Of a stretch of 64,000 nt of DNA, positions 37,324 to 47,734 are shown piece by piece. The first letter of the stretch is position 1. Each line of letters starts with the position of its first letter. The position numbers were made by a program, and so were the translations under genes. Where the stretch lies: contig NZ_WTEX01000010.1 of NCBI RefSeq assembly GCF_009795845.1, positions 1-64,000 of the forward strand, written 5' to 3'. Below the pieces are notes generated by a model that saw only the letters and a program-made list of their open reading frames with translations, was not told where the DNA came from and did not search any database. The stretch comes from Gilliamella sp. Lep-s35 (GTDB taxonomy: Bacteria; Pseudomonadota; Gammaproteobacteria; Enterobacterales; Orbaceae).

Positions 37324-40300
37324 TTAATTAGCTAGCTTATGCTCAGTAATTGACATTACATCTGGTGATTGACCTATTGCAAACCGTTCTGGTCGATACA
37401 TTGACTCCACATATGGATATGGGATCATGTAATTTCCTGTTGTTACTGCTCTAGCTAAATATGCAACACGTTTACGGTATTTATTTGAACCAATATAGTT
37501 ATGAATATCTATTGCTGCAACATATCTATCATCACGATATTGTTGGTACTTAATATCATTACTATCTTCACCTTTTAGCAAGTTAGATAACCCAGGAATT
37601 GCCATTAGATTTACGCTACTATTCATTAAATTTTGGTTTTCCAATTCAAGCCCTGCGGGTAAAAAGTCAACAATTAAAGCATCATGAATATTTTGTTTTG
37701 CTATTACATCTAGCACAACAACCATTAAGTCACCAACATTAAAATGTTCAGGCGAAATACGATTACCTTTCAAATCATAATAAAAACGATTAATTGTTAA
37801 AATATTATTATTACTAGTTGGCGCTGGTGCTTTTTTACCATAACCTGTAACAGTAAATTTAAGATATAACGGTTGTGCGTTTTCTAGGTTTGCAATCGTT
37901 AACTCTTTAGACAAGTGGTCAAAATTAAATGATTGAGATAATGATGCAGTTGCATCCACTAATTTTCCATTAATCAAAACATTGAATTTATTATCGCCTT
38001 TATGTTGTTCTAATGACCAACCTGCAATAAATAATGCATTTAATTCTTGCGTTGAAAAATAGCGAGTATCATTTAAAGTATCTGATAAATTAAATAGATA
38101 ATCAGCTTGCTTATCAACACTAATTTTATTTTCTATTAATAGTGATAATACTAATGCCTTATCACGAATCTCACTACCATAATCACCTAGCCAAGGATAT
38201 TGGTTATCATAGTTAGTACTGAACACTTCTAGCATAAGTTCATTATAGATTTGCTCAAAACCAACCAATTTAGCTGATAATGCCAAATGCATAATCGGCA
38301 ATGGAGATGCAATTGCTGAATCTCCATTAGTCACTATCTCATACATATGATTAATTTCATTACGCATTGCAGGCTTAATTTTATTTTGTTTAGCTAAAAC
38401 CATTAATGCATAAGCCTTTGTTGCAAATTGAGTATATTGGGTTTCATAATGATTGCCATAATAGCCTTGTAAACTATTAAATGCATTAGAATCATAAATA
38501 TATTGACCAATACGATTCATTGCCGCATCAAGAGCTGCATTGTTGACATTATAACCACGTTCTTTTGCGTTTAATAAAAAGTCGGTAGCATAAACAGTAA
38601 GCCAGTATTCTTCAGCACTTTCATTACTCCACAAACCAAAACTACCATTACTACGTTGCATTGACAAAATTCGTGAAATACCTAATTGAACTTTTTCACG
38701 ACGTTCTTCATCAGATTCGGTTTTAATACCTAGATTAGCTAATTGCTGTTGATTAGCGTATAACGATGGTGTTACTCCACTGATCGTTTGTTCTAAACAA
38801 CCATATGGATAGGCAAATAGCGATTTAATGTATTGCGCAATATTAAGCGGAGGCACATTTGATACAATCAGTTTACCATCCACAGTGTTATCAATCATCT
38901 CGGCCATTGCGTCTTGAGGTAAAGTCCAACTTTCACCACCATTAATAGCAACCGCATAATTTTTAGTCGTTGCGGCATAAGCAGGTCTAACGCCAATTTG
39001 CCAATCGCGTTTTATTAAATAATTAGAATTATCATCTAATACAATACCATTGACTTCGATCGTTACTGAACCTTGTCCATAGCCATAGTCGGCAACTATT
39101 GGTACTTGAATAATTTGTCTCTTTTGACTATCAAGAGTTAAAGCTATGGAATTAATTGAATCTTGATGAATCAACCCTCTTGTTTTAATATCCACCTGCA
39201 TTGTTTGCGATTTTTCAGTTAAATTATGAATATCTAAAGCTAAAACTGCACGATCACCACCAGATAAAAAGCGAGGAATAGATAATTCTGCAACAACAGG
39301 CGCAGCAACGATCATCGTTTGTTCAGCTTTACCAAAGCGTTCATCATCCCATGCTTGAGCCATTAAACGTAATTCACCATTAAAATTAGGTAAAGGAAGT
39401 TCAACAATACCTTCACCTTCATCATTTAATTGGATTGTAGTAAGTTGTTGTGCAACAATTTTTACATCAGTAACTGGTTTTTTACCGCCAGGTCCTGCTG
39501 AATCTAACATTGCATCACCACCAAAACTCATATTAACATTACGCCCTGATGCCTCTATTAACTTGCCATATACATCATAAAGATCAACATTATAACGTTT
39601 TCGACCTAAAAAAGTGCTGTAAGGATCTGGTGTAACAAAATTGGTAATATTTAATACACCAGAATCAACGGCTGATACCAATACAGTTACCTTTTGATCT
39701 GTTTTAACAGCTTGCTTATCCATCTTGATTTTAATTGGAATCGTTTTTTCAGGTTCTGTCTTTTTAGGTGCTTCAATATTAATATTTAGCTGTCGATTAG
39801 AAGTATCAATTGGTAGATAAAGCAAACCAATTGCTCTTTTAACTGTCTGCACTGTGGCATCAGTTGATGGACGAATAATCATCGCACTAATATAAATATC
39901 ATGACGCCCCCAATCTTCAATTGGAATATCAACATCAAGACCATTAACATCAACGGTAATATTTTTCTTCCACAATATACCATCATTAGTTTCAAGCGAG
40001 ATATAACCCGATCCTGCAACAGGAGCCTGTACATGAACTTTAGCGATATCACCAATTGAATAAGCTGTTTTATCAATACTTAACTTCACTTGATCGGGAC
40101 GAACTGAATTAGTACCATTAGTATTATCTTCCCAATTATAACCACTCCAAAAACGAATACTACTCATAATATTATTTTGGGTATCAACAACTTCAAGACG
40201 ATAAGAGCCATAGTCATCAGGTTGATAACTTACTTTGACTGTACCGTTTTCACTAATATTAAGTTTTTGTTCAAATGCGACAAATTCACTTGAATTGTAG

Positions 40301-42456
40301 TTCTGTCTCCATCCATCCTCATCAGACCAACTCCAATAATAGCTACGACGTTCACGTACAATTCGTGCTTTTAGGTGATTAGCGGCATATTTTTTACCAT
40401 CAGCATCCACATAAGCAACTTCAAATTCGGCATTTGTATTTTCATCAACTGTTAAGCGACTCACATAACGATCTAATGACCAATCATAATAAGGTGATTG
40501 AGAAAATAATGCTTTTATAGCAGGCATTTTAGTGGCAGGCAAAATAATTTGGTTAGCATAACGCGTTACAGGGCGACCACCAGAATCAAGTAAACTGGCT
40601 TGCAAAATAATGTTGATTGGCGTTTTAAAATCTTTCCAATTAGAATTATCAACATGAACTTGAGCAACACCATTGCTATCAAGTTTTTCATCAATAGTAT
40701 CAAGTTGTCGATCAATTCCACTATCAGTTACTGCACCAATTTTATAATCAGCAAGTTCAGGTATTGAATCTATTTTTCTTAGATAAACGTTACCTTCTAA
40801 ATTATTTTTTGACGCTGGTGCACCATATAAATACCAACCTTTAACTGAAAAGTTAACGCTTTGACTGGCTAAAATCGGTTTATTTGATGAAGCATTAATT
40901 TCCATCGCCATTCGTTCAGGTAAAAACTCCTCAACCTGAAAATAAAAGTAACGATAATTATCATCACCTAAATTAAAACGAAATGCCCATTTGCCAGTTG
41001 CCGCATTGGCAGGGATAACATATTTCCATTGATATAAACCATTTGAATCGAGTTCTGGTTGTAAAAGAAAATTTTCGGCAACTTGCCCATCAGGAGACAT
41101 AACATCAACAATAATGGGTTGTTCTGGTAATAATTTTCCATCAGCATTACGCAATAATGCATTAAAATAAGCGGTTTCTCTTGGTCGGTATAAATCGCGT
41201 GGTCCAAAGACAAATAGCTGCTGTTGGTAAAAAGGTGAACCTGCAAGGTTAAATTCACTTAAATTAAGCGCATTTCGATCTAAATTAACAAATGAAATTT
41301 GCTTACCATCACTTGCGGTAATTAAAGTGTATTTTGCATCTTCAGGCAAAGTCATTTCAACATAACCTTGGTCATCGGTTTTTGCTGAAACAGGTAAACA
41401 ATTTTTATTGCTATCTCGTATACTGCTAGCACATAAGGCAGATAAATTTACATTAGCAATAGGCTTTCCATTATCAAGAGCATGGGTAATAACTGCTAAC
41501 TTACCATCTGCATAATTATGCACAGAAATCCCAATATTACTGATTGTAAATAACGATGCAGGATTTGAATAATTATAGCTACCAGCTTGGTTCATCACAG
41601 CAACGTAAACACCTTCTTGCTGCAATTGAGGAATTTGAGATATATTAATTAAAACGGTTTCTTGCAAATTGCGTTTGGGGTTGAGGTCAAATCGAGAAGT
41701 ATAAACTAAATCAATATACTTGCTCATTTCTTTCGAATTCCAAGTCGCTACTTGATTAATAAAACCATAATCAGCAATAAAATCAGATAATTTTTCCGGT
41801 TTAATTTTGAAAAAATTAACATCAACTTTATTGACATTAAGGGTCATGACTGGCAACCCACTCATTGATTTACTAGGTAACAAAAAACCTGTATTAGCAA
41901 ACCCTACTAAAGGCTTACGATCTTGAGTAGTAAAATCTTTTTGATAAACTGATTTTAACTTTGTATTGTTAATCGCAGATAACATTTTATCAATTGTTAA
42001 TGTTAACTTACGATTTGGTTCAAGGTAACGGTGCCTTAGTTCTAACCCATTGTCAGATAATTCCCATGCACCATCAACATTACCTGATTGGCGATCAACT
42101 AAACGTAGTAAATTAGAAAATTTAAGATTAGGATTTAAAGGAACTGAAAAAGTAATAACCAACGTGCTTGAACCATCAAGAATAACTTCTGAGCTATCAA
42201 CAACCGTTAACTCTTTATCGTGATATTTTTCAATTAATTGTGGTGTAGGGTTAAAGGCAGGTTTTGGCGATTCATCTTGTACGATATTATTGTCATTACT
42301 AGGATTGCTAACACCAGCTGCTGTATTATCAATAACTTTTGTTTCTAATTGCGTTGTTGCTAGTTCAGCGCTTGTGTTTTGCTTAACGTCTTTATTATCA
42401 CAACCTGCTAATGCTAACAGCAGGCTAAATACAACTAGATGTTTTACCAATCCCAT
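37324..42456 (-). CDS. yfhM: Bacterial alpha-2-macroglobulin (YfhM), periplasmic lipoprotein
   Basis: Giant protease-trap lipoprotein of the periplasm, 1710 residues (E. coli YfhM 1653). The lipobox LAGC gives lipidated Cys19 with Asp at +2, an inner-membrane retention signal. Macroglobulin-like beta domains fill the first two thirds; the reactive thioester motif GCLEQ lies near residue 1217, followed by the alpha-helical thioester domain and a C-terminal receptor-like domain. It captures invading proteases by a covalent trap. GAGG before the ATG gives a good ribosome site. Transcribed ahead of pbpC and ndk. Confidence 0.95.
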   Translation of the reverse strand: MGLVKHLVVFSLLLALAGCDNKDVKQNTSAELATTQLETKVIDNTAAGVSNPSNDNNIVQDESPKPAFNPTPQLIEKYHDKELTVVDSSEVILDGSSTLVITFSVPLNPNLKFSNLLRLVDRQSGNVDGAWELSDNGLELRHRYLEPNRKLTLTIDKMLSAINNTKLKSVYQKDFTTQDRKPLVGFANTGFLLPSKSMSGLPVMTLNVNKVDVNFFKIKPEKLSDFIADYGFINQVATWNSKEMSKYIDLVYTSRFDLNPKRNLQETVLINISQIPQLQQEGVYVAVMNQAGSYNYSNPASLFTISNIGISVHNYADGKLAVITHALDNGKPIANVNLSALCASSIRDSNKNCLPVSAKTDDQGYVEMTLPEDAKYTLITASDGKQISFVNLDRNALNLSEFNLAGSPFYQQQLFVFGPRDLYRPRETAYFNALLRNADGKLLPEQPIIVDVMSPDGQVAENFLLQPELDSNGLYQWKYVIPANAATGKWAFRFNLGDDNYRYFYFQVEEFLPERMAMEINASSNKPILASQSVNFSVKGWYLYGAPASKNNLEGNVYLRKIDSIPELADYKIGAVTDSGIDRQLDTIDEKLDSNGVAQVHVDNSNWKDFKTPINIILQASLLDSGGRPVTRYANQIILPATKMPAIKALFSQSPYYDWSLDRYVSRLTVDENTNAEFEVAYVDADGKKYAANHLKARIVRERRSYYWSWSDEDGWRQNYNSSEFVAFEQKLNISENGTVKVSYQPDDYGSYRLEVVDTQNNIMSSIRFWSGYNWEDNTNGTNSVRPDQVKLSIDKTAYSIGDIAKVHVQAPVAGSGYISLETNDGILWKKNITVDVNGLDVDIPIEDWGRHDIYISAMIIRPSTDATVQTVKRAIGLLYLPIDTSNRQLNINIEAPKKTEPEKTIPIKIKMDKQAVKTDQKVTVLVSAVDSGVLNITNFVTPDPYSTFLGRKRYNVDLYDVYGKLIEASGRNVNMSFGGDAMLDSAGPGGKKPVTDVKIVAQQLTTIQLNDEGEGIVELPLPNFNGELRLMAQAWDDERFGKAEQTMIVAAPVVAELSIPRFLSGGDRAVLALDIHNLTEKSQTMQVDIKTRGLIHQDSINSIALTLDSQKRQIIQVPIVADYGYGQGSVTIEVNGIVLDDNSNYLIKRDWQIGVRPAYAATTKNYAVAINGGESWTLPQDAMAEMIDNTVDGKLIVSNVPPLNIAQYIKSLFAYPYGCLEQTISGVTPSLYANQQQLANLGIKTESDEERREKVQLGISRILSMQRSNGSFGLWSNESAEEYWLTVYATDFLLNAKERGYNVNNAALDAAMNRIGQYIYDSNAFNSLQGYYGNHYETQYTQFATKAYALMVLAKQNKIKPAMRNEINHMYEIVTNGDSAIASPLPIMHLALSAKLVGFEQIYNELMLEVFSTNYDNQYPWLGDYGSEIRDKALVLSLLIENKISVDKQADYLFNLSDTLNDTRYFSTQELNALFIAGWSLEQHKGDNKFNVLINGKLVDATASLSQSFNFDHLSKELTIANLENAQPLYLKFTVTGYGKKAPAPTSNNNILTINRFYYDLKGNRISPEHFNVGDLMVVVLDVIAKQNIHDALIVDFLPAGLELENQNLMNSSVNLMAIPGLSNLLKGEDSNDIKYQQYRDDRYVAAIDIHNYIGSNKYRKRVAYLARAVTTGNYMIPYPYVESMYRPERFAIGQSPDVMSITEHKLAN

Positions 42457-42708
42457 ATTATTACCTCGACCTTATATTATTATGTGTGATGCTGTTTTTT
42501 AATTTTATTTTGACTGCATTTTATTCTCCTATTATGCACCGCAATTGACCTTTTAGCAAAAAAAGTTTGAACGTATTTGGAGAATTAAAAAAAATAAAAT
42601 CAATGTTTTTTGGGAATTTCTTAAATAGATTTTAATACTTTATTCTTTGATTAATTACCCTTCTGCCGTGCACTGAAATTAAGGACTAAGAATTAAATAC
42701 TATTACAA

Positions 42709-43622
42709 CTAAGGAAAAACACAAAGACCGCTTAATGATTCATTCGGCTCATAGGCATACACAGAACCTAAGTTCGACTTCACAATAAACTGGCGATACC
42801 TGTTCAAGTCATAGTCGCTTGTCCAATAGTGGGTGTATCCAGAGAAGTTTACCTTTCCGCCATAACCTCTCATATCACCCCACTCCGTAAAAAAACCCAT
42901 CCCAATTCGACGAGTGAAATAATTACCAGTTGATGAAGGTGTGCTAGCGACAGCGCCACGACACCACCAACCTGACCATCGGTTAGAACAGACCGCATTA
43001 GTCAGGTCCTTGACCTGAGGCATGCGATAACCTATACTATTACACCAAGATGCCTGATTAAAGTTATTATCCAGTTTATTTCCTCGATTGACAAACCACT
43101 TTTGTAGCACAAATCCATAGACTACCTCATTGCCATCATTATCTCTACCCACTAACTCGCCTGTGGTAGTTTTGGCTTAGCAATTGGGCTAGGATTAGAA
43201 TTATACCATTCAGATCTTGCATCTGGGCCTGTCAGGGTAACTCGATAGTTGACATCACAGTGAATATCACATTCTGTATGTTTCGTCACTGTAGCTGTGA
43301 TTCCCCCATGTGTAACTGGCTCTCCCCATTCCAATTCATTTGCATCCCCCATTATGACCAAATCAAAATATAAACCATTTGCCCCCGTTGTCGGGAAATT
43401 CAGGTTGTATGATGTAGGATTGGTTGATTTAACTAGAAATCCATAATATCTCTTCCAATCAGGCCCCAGACGGTCCTCAGGGTCTGTATCGGTTGGTCTT
43501 ACAGATTTGAGCTCTCCCCATCTTGACTGGGGCAGTATTATGGCATCACTACGATTACTGACTCGACCATTTTTACCCGTTAATGCCTGCAAATGCCATG
43601 AAAATGACAATAATATTAGCAA
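42709..43622 (-). pseudogene. Frameshifted secreted adhesin-like gene (C-type-lectin-like C-terminal domain)
   Basis: Two abutting frames form one gene: 43622-43152 ends at a false stop after SPIAKPKLPQAS, and 43152-42709 begins with a GTG inside the correct continuation. Inserting one A in the AAAA run of CCAAAACTACC near 43165 restores KPKTTTGELVGRD and joins the halves. The first half starts with a hydrophobic segment ending FSWHLQA, then LTGKNG, a secretion signal. The second half has WCNSIGYRMPQVKDLTNA, HYWTSDYD and a final GLCVFP, as in the C-terminal domain of intimin/invasin-like adhesins. No convincing ATG start was found. Confidence 0.65.
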
Positions 43623-44099
43623 AGCTATTTGAGGTAATTTATGCGCTAATTTCGAAGATATAAATGAGAAAAGAGTAAAAACAGGTCTAATTGCGTTATT
43701 TGATAAATTTAAGAGATAGGTTTGCCAGTGCTAGTGTTTAATATGATACTGCATAATATCCCGCCTGTCAAGTAATGCTTTGTTTTATTTGTTTTTTATA
43801 ACCACCGCTTATTTAATAAGCTACTCTTTTTAGAGTAGCTAAATTATAGCCGTAAAAAAAATAGTTGGCTAGCTTTTTTGGGGATCCTTTTGTAACAATT
43901 TGTTAAAAAAGAAGTTACTTAAACTTTGAGTGAAAGTTTTAATCTGTTAAAAATTTTATTTTTTCCTGAAAAACAAAAAATAAATGCTATAACTAAATTT
44001 TTATAAATGATTTTTCAAAATTAAATATAAAACTCATCTAAAATAATTAATGAGTTTTATATTTATTAAGGTAATTAAATAAAAGATTGATTATAATAA
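43623..44099. other. Gene-free gap with hairpin at 43819-43840
   Basis: No gene is supported. The adhesin-like frame continues open to about 43725 without an ATG, reading through a hydrophobic stretch (RPVFTLFSF, then KLAHKLPQIALLILL), so its original start is probably lost here. AGCTACTCT (43819-43827) and AGAGTAGCT (43832-43840) form a perfect 9-bp stem with a TTTT loop; no T-tract follows in either direction. The long hairpin at 44022-44065 is listed separately. Confidence 0.5.
44022..44065 (-). terminator. Long AT-rich hairpin ending the queuosine operon
   Basis: TAAATATAAAACTCAT (44022-44037) pairs perfectly with ATGAGTTTTATATTTA (44050-44065), 16 bp around a 12-base loop. On the minus strand it is followed by ATTTTGAAAAATC. 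It lies 34 bp after the stop of yhhQ, so termination of queF-queC-yhhQ is the likely role. Confidence 0.55.
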
Positions 44100-44780
44100 T
44101 TAGCTATTTTTAGGCATTGAGACTAACTTTTTTAAGATAAAATTCAGAATGACACCATAAAGTGGCAAAAAGAATAATCCGCAAATTAGAATTTTAAAAC
44201 TATAGTCCATTAACGAAATTTCGATCCAATGATTTGCCATAAATTCATCGTTACTTTGATAAAATGCGATAGCAAAAAAGACAATAGTATCAATACCATT
44301 ACCAAATATTGCCGATGCAGTTGGGGCAACCCACCATGATCTGTTTTTTCTTAAATAGTTAAAAACAGTAATATCCATTAGTTGACCAACTAAATAAGCG
44401 GCAAAACTTGCCAATGCAATTCGAAATACGAAGCTATTAAATTCCGTCAATGCTGATAATCCAACCCAATGGGTTTCAAAAAATAGTACCGAAATCAGGT
44501 ATGAAAATAACAATGCGGGGATCATTACCACAAAAATAATTTTTCTGGCTAAACTTGCACCATAAATTCGAATAGTCAGATCGGTAGTTAAAAAGATAAA
44601 CGGAAAAGTGAATGCCCCCCAAGTTGTTTGAAAACCAAAAATTTCGAATGGGATTTGGACCAAATAATTGCTTGAAGCAATAACCAATATGTGAAAAAAA
44701 GCCAACCAGTAAAGGGCTTTTTGCTTTTGTTCACGGGTAAAACTTTTTTCTATCGATTCTGAATGAACATTTAAGTACAT
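44100..44780 (-). CDS. yhhQ: Queuosine precursor transporter YhhQ
   Basis: Inner-membrane importer for the queuosine precursors preQ0 and preQ1. The 226 residues have six to seven helices and family landmarks: LVQIPFEIFGFQTTWGAFTFPFIFLTTDLTIRIYG, AYLVGQLMDI and GNGIDTIVFFAIAF. E. coli YhhQ is 221 residues. It is the last gene of an apparent queF-queC-yhhQ operon, so uptake and synthesis of the same compound are produced together under the riboswitch upstream. Confidence 0.9.
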   Translation of the reverse strand: MYLNVHSESIEKSFTREQKQKALYWLAFFHILVIASSNYLVQIPFEIFGFQTTWGAFTFPFIFLTTDLTIRIYGASLARKIIFVVMIPALLFSYLISVLFFETHWVGLSALTEFNSFVFRIALASFAAYLVGQLMDITVFNYLRKNRSWWVAPTASAIFGNGIDTIVFFAIAFYQSNDEFMANHWIEISLMDYSFKILICGLFFLPLYGVILNFILKKLVSMPKNS

Positions 44781-44826
44781 TTTTTTTCCTTTTTAATGGG
44801 ATGAGAGAACCCAATGATGAATTAAT

Positions 44827-45483
44827 TTATTTAGCTTGAGCCATATATTCTTGTAAGCCCTTATTGCGCAGTAAACAACTTGGACACTTACCACATCCTC
44901 CTTCAACACCGTAATAACAGGTATGGGTATGTTTTTGGACATAATCAAGATAACCTAGTTTATCAGCCATTTCCCACGTTTGCGCTTTGGTTAAATACAT
45001 CAGTGGCGTGATGAGATTAAACGCATAGTCCATGGCTAAATTCATTGATACATTCATTGATTTAATAAAGACATCACGGCAATCTGGATAACCACTAAAA
45101 TCGGTTTCACAAACGCCAATAATAATGTCACAAATGCCTTGTTGCTTGGCATAACAGCCAGCTAAAAGTAAAAAGAGCATATTGCGCCCGTCAACAAAGG
45201 TGTTGGGGTAGTCGCCATTTTGAGCAGCTTTGATTTCTTGAGTGTTATCAATAAGTGCATTGTTAGTGGTTTGTTTAATTACTGATGTATCAATGACGGT
45301 TTGCTTTATGCCTAAATCTTTGGCAATCCATTCGGCTTTTTCAAGCTCAATGGCGTGGCGTTGACCATAGTGAAAGCTGATTGCTTGGACGTTTTCACGC
45401 CCATAATCAGCAATGGCTTGTAGCAAGCAAGTGGTTGAATCTTGCCCGCCCGAAAATATAACGAGTGCTTTGCGAGTTTGCAT
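44827..45483 (-). CDS. queC: 7-cyano-7-deazaguanine (preQ0) synthase
   Basis: ATP-dependent enzyme that converts 7-carboxy-7-deazaguanine to preQ0 in queuosine biosynthesis. The PP-loop is at the start ([11 protein letters not shown], residues about 10-20), and the zinc-binding cysteines are in [18 protein letters not shown] near residues 187-204. The 218-residue length fits (E. coli 231). It is placed 29 bp after queF and 46 bp before yhhQ. queD and queE are not in this window. Confidence 0.95.
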   Translation of the reverse strand: MQTRKALVIFSGGQDSTTCLLQAIADYGRENVQAISFHYGQRHAIELEKAEWIAKDLGIKQTVIDTSVIKQTTNNALIDNTQEIKAAQNGDYPNTFVDGRNMLFLLLAGCYAKQQGICDIIIGVCETDFSGYPDCRDVFIKSMNVSMNLAMDYAFNLITPLMYLTKAQTWEMADKLGYLDYVQKHTHTCYYGVEGGCGKCPSCLLRNKGLQEYMAQAK

Positions 45484-45512
45484 TAACGGTTCCTGTTTAG
45501 ATAAATTATAGA

Positions 45513-45986
45513 TTAGCGATTATCGACTTTTTCAGGATAAAGATCGTGATTAGCTAAACGGTTTAGTGCAATTTGTTCCCAATTAGTGCCAGCTTTACCA
45601 TAGTTAGCATATGGATCGATTGAGATCCCACCGCGTGGTGTGAATTTGCCCCAAACTTCAATATATTTAGGATCCATTAGTTTAATCAAATCTTTCATAA
45701 TGATATTAATGCAATCTTCGTGGTAATCACCATGATTGCGGAAGCTAAATAAGTAGAGTTTTAGCGATTTGCTTTCGACCATTTTGATATTAGGTACATA
45801 CGAAATATAAATCGTTGCAAAATCAGGTTGTGCTGTTATTGGGCAAAGACTGGTAAATTCAGGACAGTTGAATTTAACAAAATAGTCGTTATTTGGGTGT
45901 TTATTGTCGAATGTTTCTAGTATTTCAGGACAATAGGTCGTTGGATAGCGAACAGACTGATCGCCTAGTAGTGTAATTTTACTCAT
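45513..45986 (-). CDS. queF: NADPH-dependent 7-cyano-7-deazaguanine reductase (type I QueF)
   Basis: Reduces preQ0 to preQ1, the compound inserted into tRNA by tRNA-guanine transglycosylase. At 157 residues it is the short unimodular type found in Bacillus, not the 282-residue E. coli type. The nucleophilic cysteine is in [13 protein letters not shown] and the QueF motif in [20 protein letters not shown]. Ribosome site AGGA lies six bases before the ATG and is embedded in a preQ1 riboswitch, so the pathway product should repress its translation. First gene of queF-queC-yhhQ. Confidence 0.95.
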   Translation of the reverse strand: MSKITLLGDQSVRYPTTYCPEILETFDNKHPNNDYFVKFNCPEFTSLCPITAQPDFATIYISYVPNIKMVESKSLKLYLFSFRNHGDYHEDCINIIMKDLIKLMDPKYIEVWGKFTPRGGISIDPYANYGKAGTNWEQIALNRLANHDLYPEKVDNR

Positions 45987-45993
45987 GAGTTTT

Positions 45994-46030
45994 CCTTAGT
46001 TTTTTTAGCGTGGGAGGTTCACGAACCACG
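45994..46030 (-). promoter_or_regulatory. preQ1-I riboswitch in the queF leader
   Basis: On the minus strand a small aptamer precedes queF: P1 CGTGG (46030-46026) pairs with CCACG (46013-46009), enclosing the GGTTC...ACCTC loop, and an A-rich tail AAAAAAACTAAGG follows. The order hairpin, A-tract and CTAAGG is the preQ1 class I consensus. CTAAGG overlaps the queF ribosome site, so ligand-dependent pseudoknot formation with the loop would block translation. The size (about 37 nt) fits this smallest riboswitch class. Confidence 0.88.
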
Positions 46031-46103
46031 TAACAAGGCGCACACCATACTATTTTTTAATAAAAAAGTCTAGTAAGGATAAGATATTCTGCAAAAGACT
46101 AAA

Positions 46104-46138
46104 TAACCCCCATCGAAAGTAATAAGTAATGGGAGTTA
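46104..46138 (-). terminator. Hairpin terminator after yqjC
   Basis: TAACCCCCAT (46104-46113) pairs with ATGGGAGTTA (46129-46138), one G-T pair, with a 15-base loop. On the minus strand it is followed by TTTAGTCTTTT. It separates the yqjC gene from the queuosine leader. Confidence 0.5.
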
Positions 46139-46160
46139 TAATCAAAACGTCATTATAGAA

Positions 46161-46613
46161 TCAGTGGATTAAGCTATTAGTTGGCTTATTTGTTTCAAGT
46201 TCTTTATAAAATTTAGCTAATTCAGCTTTAACTTCATTAAGTTCTTGTTCGGCATCAGCTAATTTTATTTGTTGCTTGGTAATTTTTTGTTTATCACCTT
46301 TTGTTTTTGCTTGATCCAATTCTTGGGTTCTTTTGGCAGCTTTATATGTCTTTTCTTGGATTTTTTTCTTATATTTTTCTTCTAAGTCATTATTTAAACA
46401 ATGATTATTAATATCTTTTAATCTTTTTTGAAGACCTTCAACCTTGTGGGTATTGTTGTGATTTTTTGCTTGTTCAATTTCTACCTCAATAGCCTGTTTT
46501 TTGCCTTCACAGGTGAGTCTTTCTACATGGTCAGAGGCATAAACGCCAAACGAAAATGAAATAACCAAAGTGGTCATGCTTAATTTAGCCACGGCTTGAA
46601 TTACTGATTTCAT
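46161..46613 (-). CDS. yqjC: DUF1090 periplasmic coiled-coil protein (YqjC-like)
   Basis: A Sec signal peptide (residues 1-26, ending GVYAS) is followed by a 120-residue charged coiled coil. Two cysteines (LTCEGKK and NNHCLNND) are in the DUF1090 positions, with the family motifs HKVEGLQKRLKDINNHC and KGDKQKITKQQIKLADAEQELNE. DUF1090 proteins such as E. coli YqjC have no established function. The gene is 16 bp downstream of coaA on the same strand, so it may be expressed with it. Confidence 0.8.
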   Translation of the reverse strand: MKSVIQAVAKLSMTTLVISFSFGVYASDHVERLTCEGKKQAIEVEIEQAKNHNNTHKVEGLQKRLKDINNHCLNNDLEEKYKKKIQEKTYKAAKRTQELDQAKTKGDKQKITKQQIKLADAEQELNEVKAELAKFYKELETNKPTNSLIH

Positions 46614-46629
46614 ATAAACTCCTATTAAT

Positions 46630-47565
46630 TTATTTTCTTAACTGAATCAGATCAACTTTGTGATCTTTACCTTTAGTTAAAATTAAACTTGCCCTTTCTC
46701 TAGTTGGTAAAATGTTTTCAATTAGATTTAATTCGTTAATTTCACGCCAAAGGCGATTAGCAATATTGACTGCTTCTTGTTCTGGTAGCTGTGAATAATG
46801 GTTGAAATAAGAGTTAGGATCACTAAAAGCCCCTGCTCTAAATTTTAAGAATCGATTCACATACCAATTATGTAACAATGGTAAATCAGCATCAACATAA
46901 ATTGAAAAATCGACATAATCAGACACAAAAACACGGTTATTGGCTTGGGTATAGTTTATGGTGCCTTGTAAGACATTTAATCCTTCAAGAATTAAAATAT
47001 CAGGACAATCGATAACAATTTCTTCACCTTCGACAATGTCATAAACTAGATGAGAATAAACTGGCGCTTTGACTTTATCTTGTCCTGATTTGACATCAGC
47101 AACAAAGTTAATAAGTTTTTTAATGTCATAAGATTGTGGGAACCCTTTTTTATTCATAATGCCACGATCTTCAAGGTATTTATTAGGGTATAAAAAGCCA
47201 TCAGTTGTCACCAATGCGACTTTGCGATGTTCAGGCCAGCGAGTTAATAATGCTTGCAATACACGAGCAGTAGTACTTTTACCCACCGCAACACTACCTG
47301 CTATACCTATAATGTAGGGAATTTTTTGGCTTTTACCTAAAAATTTAGATAATACCGCCTGCCGACTAAAACTGTTACTGATATAATAATTTAATAATCT
47401 TGATAAAGGTAAATAAATTTCACTGACCTCATCGATTGACAGGTCTTCATTAATACCTTGTAAAGAAGTAATCTCTTCCGACGTTAGCGTCATAGGTACC
47501 GCATTACGCAAACTAGCCCATTCTTGGCGATTAAACTGCATATAAGGGCTTAAATGATTTTTCAT
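46630..47565 (-). CDS. coaA: Pantothenate kinase (type I)
   Basis: Phosphorylates pantothenate, the first step of coenzyme A synthesis, and is feedback inhibited by CoA. The P-loop is [17 protein letters not shown] near residue 88-104, with TTDGFLYPN and the [16 protein letters not shown] segment also typical. 311 residues (316 in E. coli). It diverges from yihI; the 169-bp intergenic region should contain both promoters. Confidence 0.96.
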   Translation of the reverse strand: MKNHLSPYMQFNRQEWASLRNAVPMTLTSEEITSLQGINEDLSIDEVSEIYLPLSRLLNYYISNSFSRQAVLSKFLGKSQKIPYIIGIAGSVAVGKSTTARVLQALLTRWPEHRKVALVTTDGFLYPNKYLEDRGIMNKKGFPQSYDIKKLINFVADVKSGQDKVKAPVYSHLVYDIVEGEEIVIDCPDILILEGLNVLQGTINYTQANNRVFVSDYVDFSIYVDADLPLLHNWYVNRFLKFRAGAFSDPNSYFNHYSQLPEQEAVNIANRLWREINELNLIENILPTRERASLILTKGKDHKVDLIQLRK

Positions 47566-47734
47566 TTTATTGTGTTCTCTAATTCAATCTGACAAATTTA
47601 TTGGGCTCAGATTATACATAAATTCTTTTTTTTACAATCTTAAATTAACATGACTTCTTCATCATAGCTATATTTAAGACTTACTGATAAAATACCTTTA
47701 TTGATAAGTAACCCTAATATTAAACCAAAATTAT

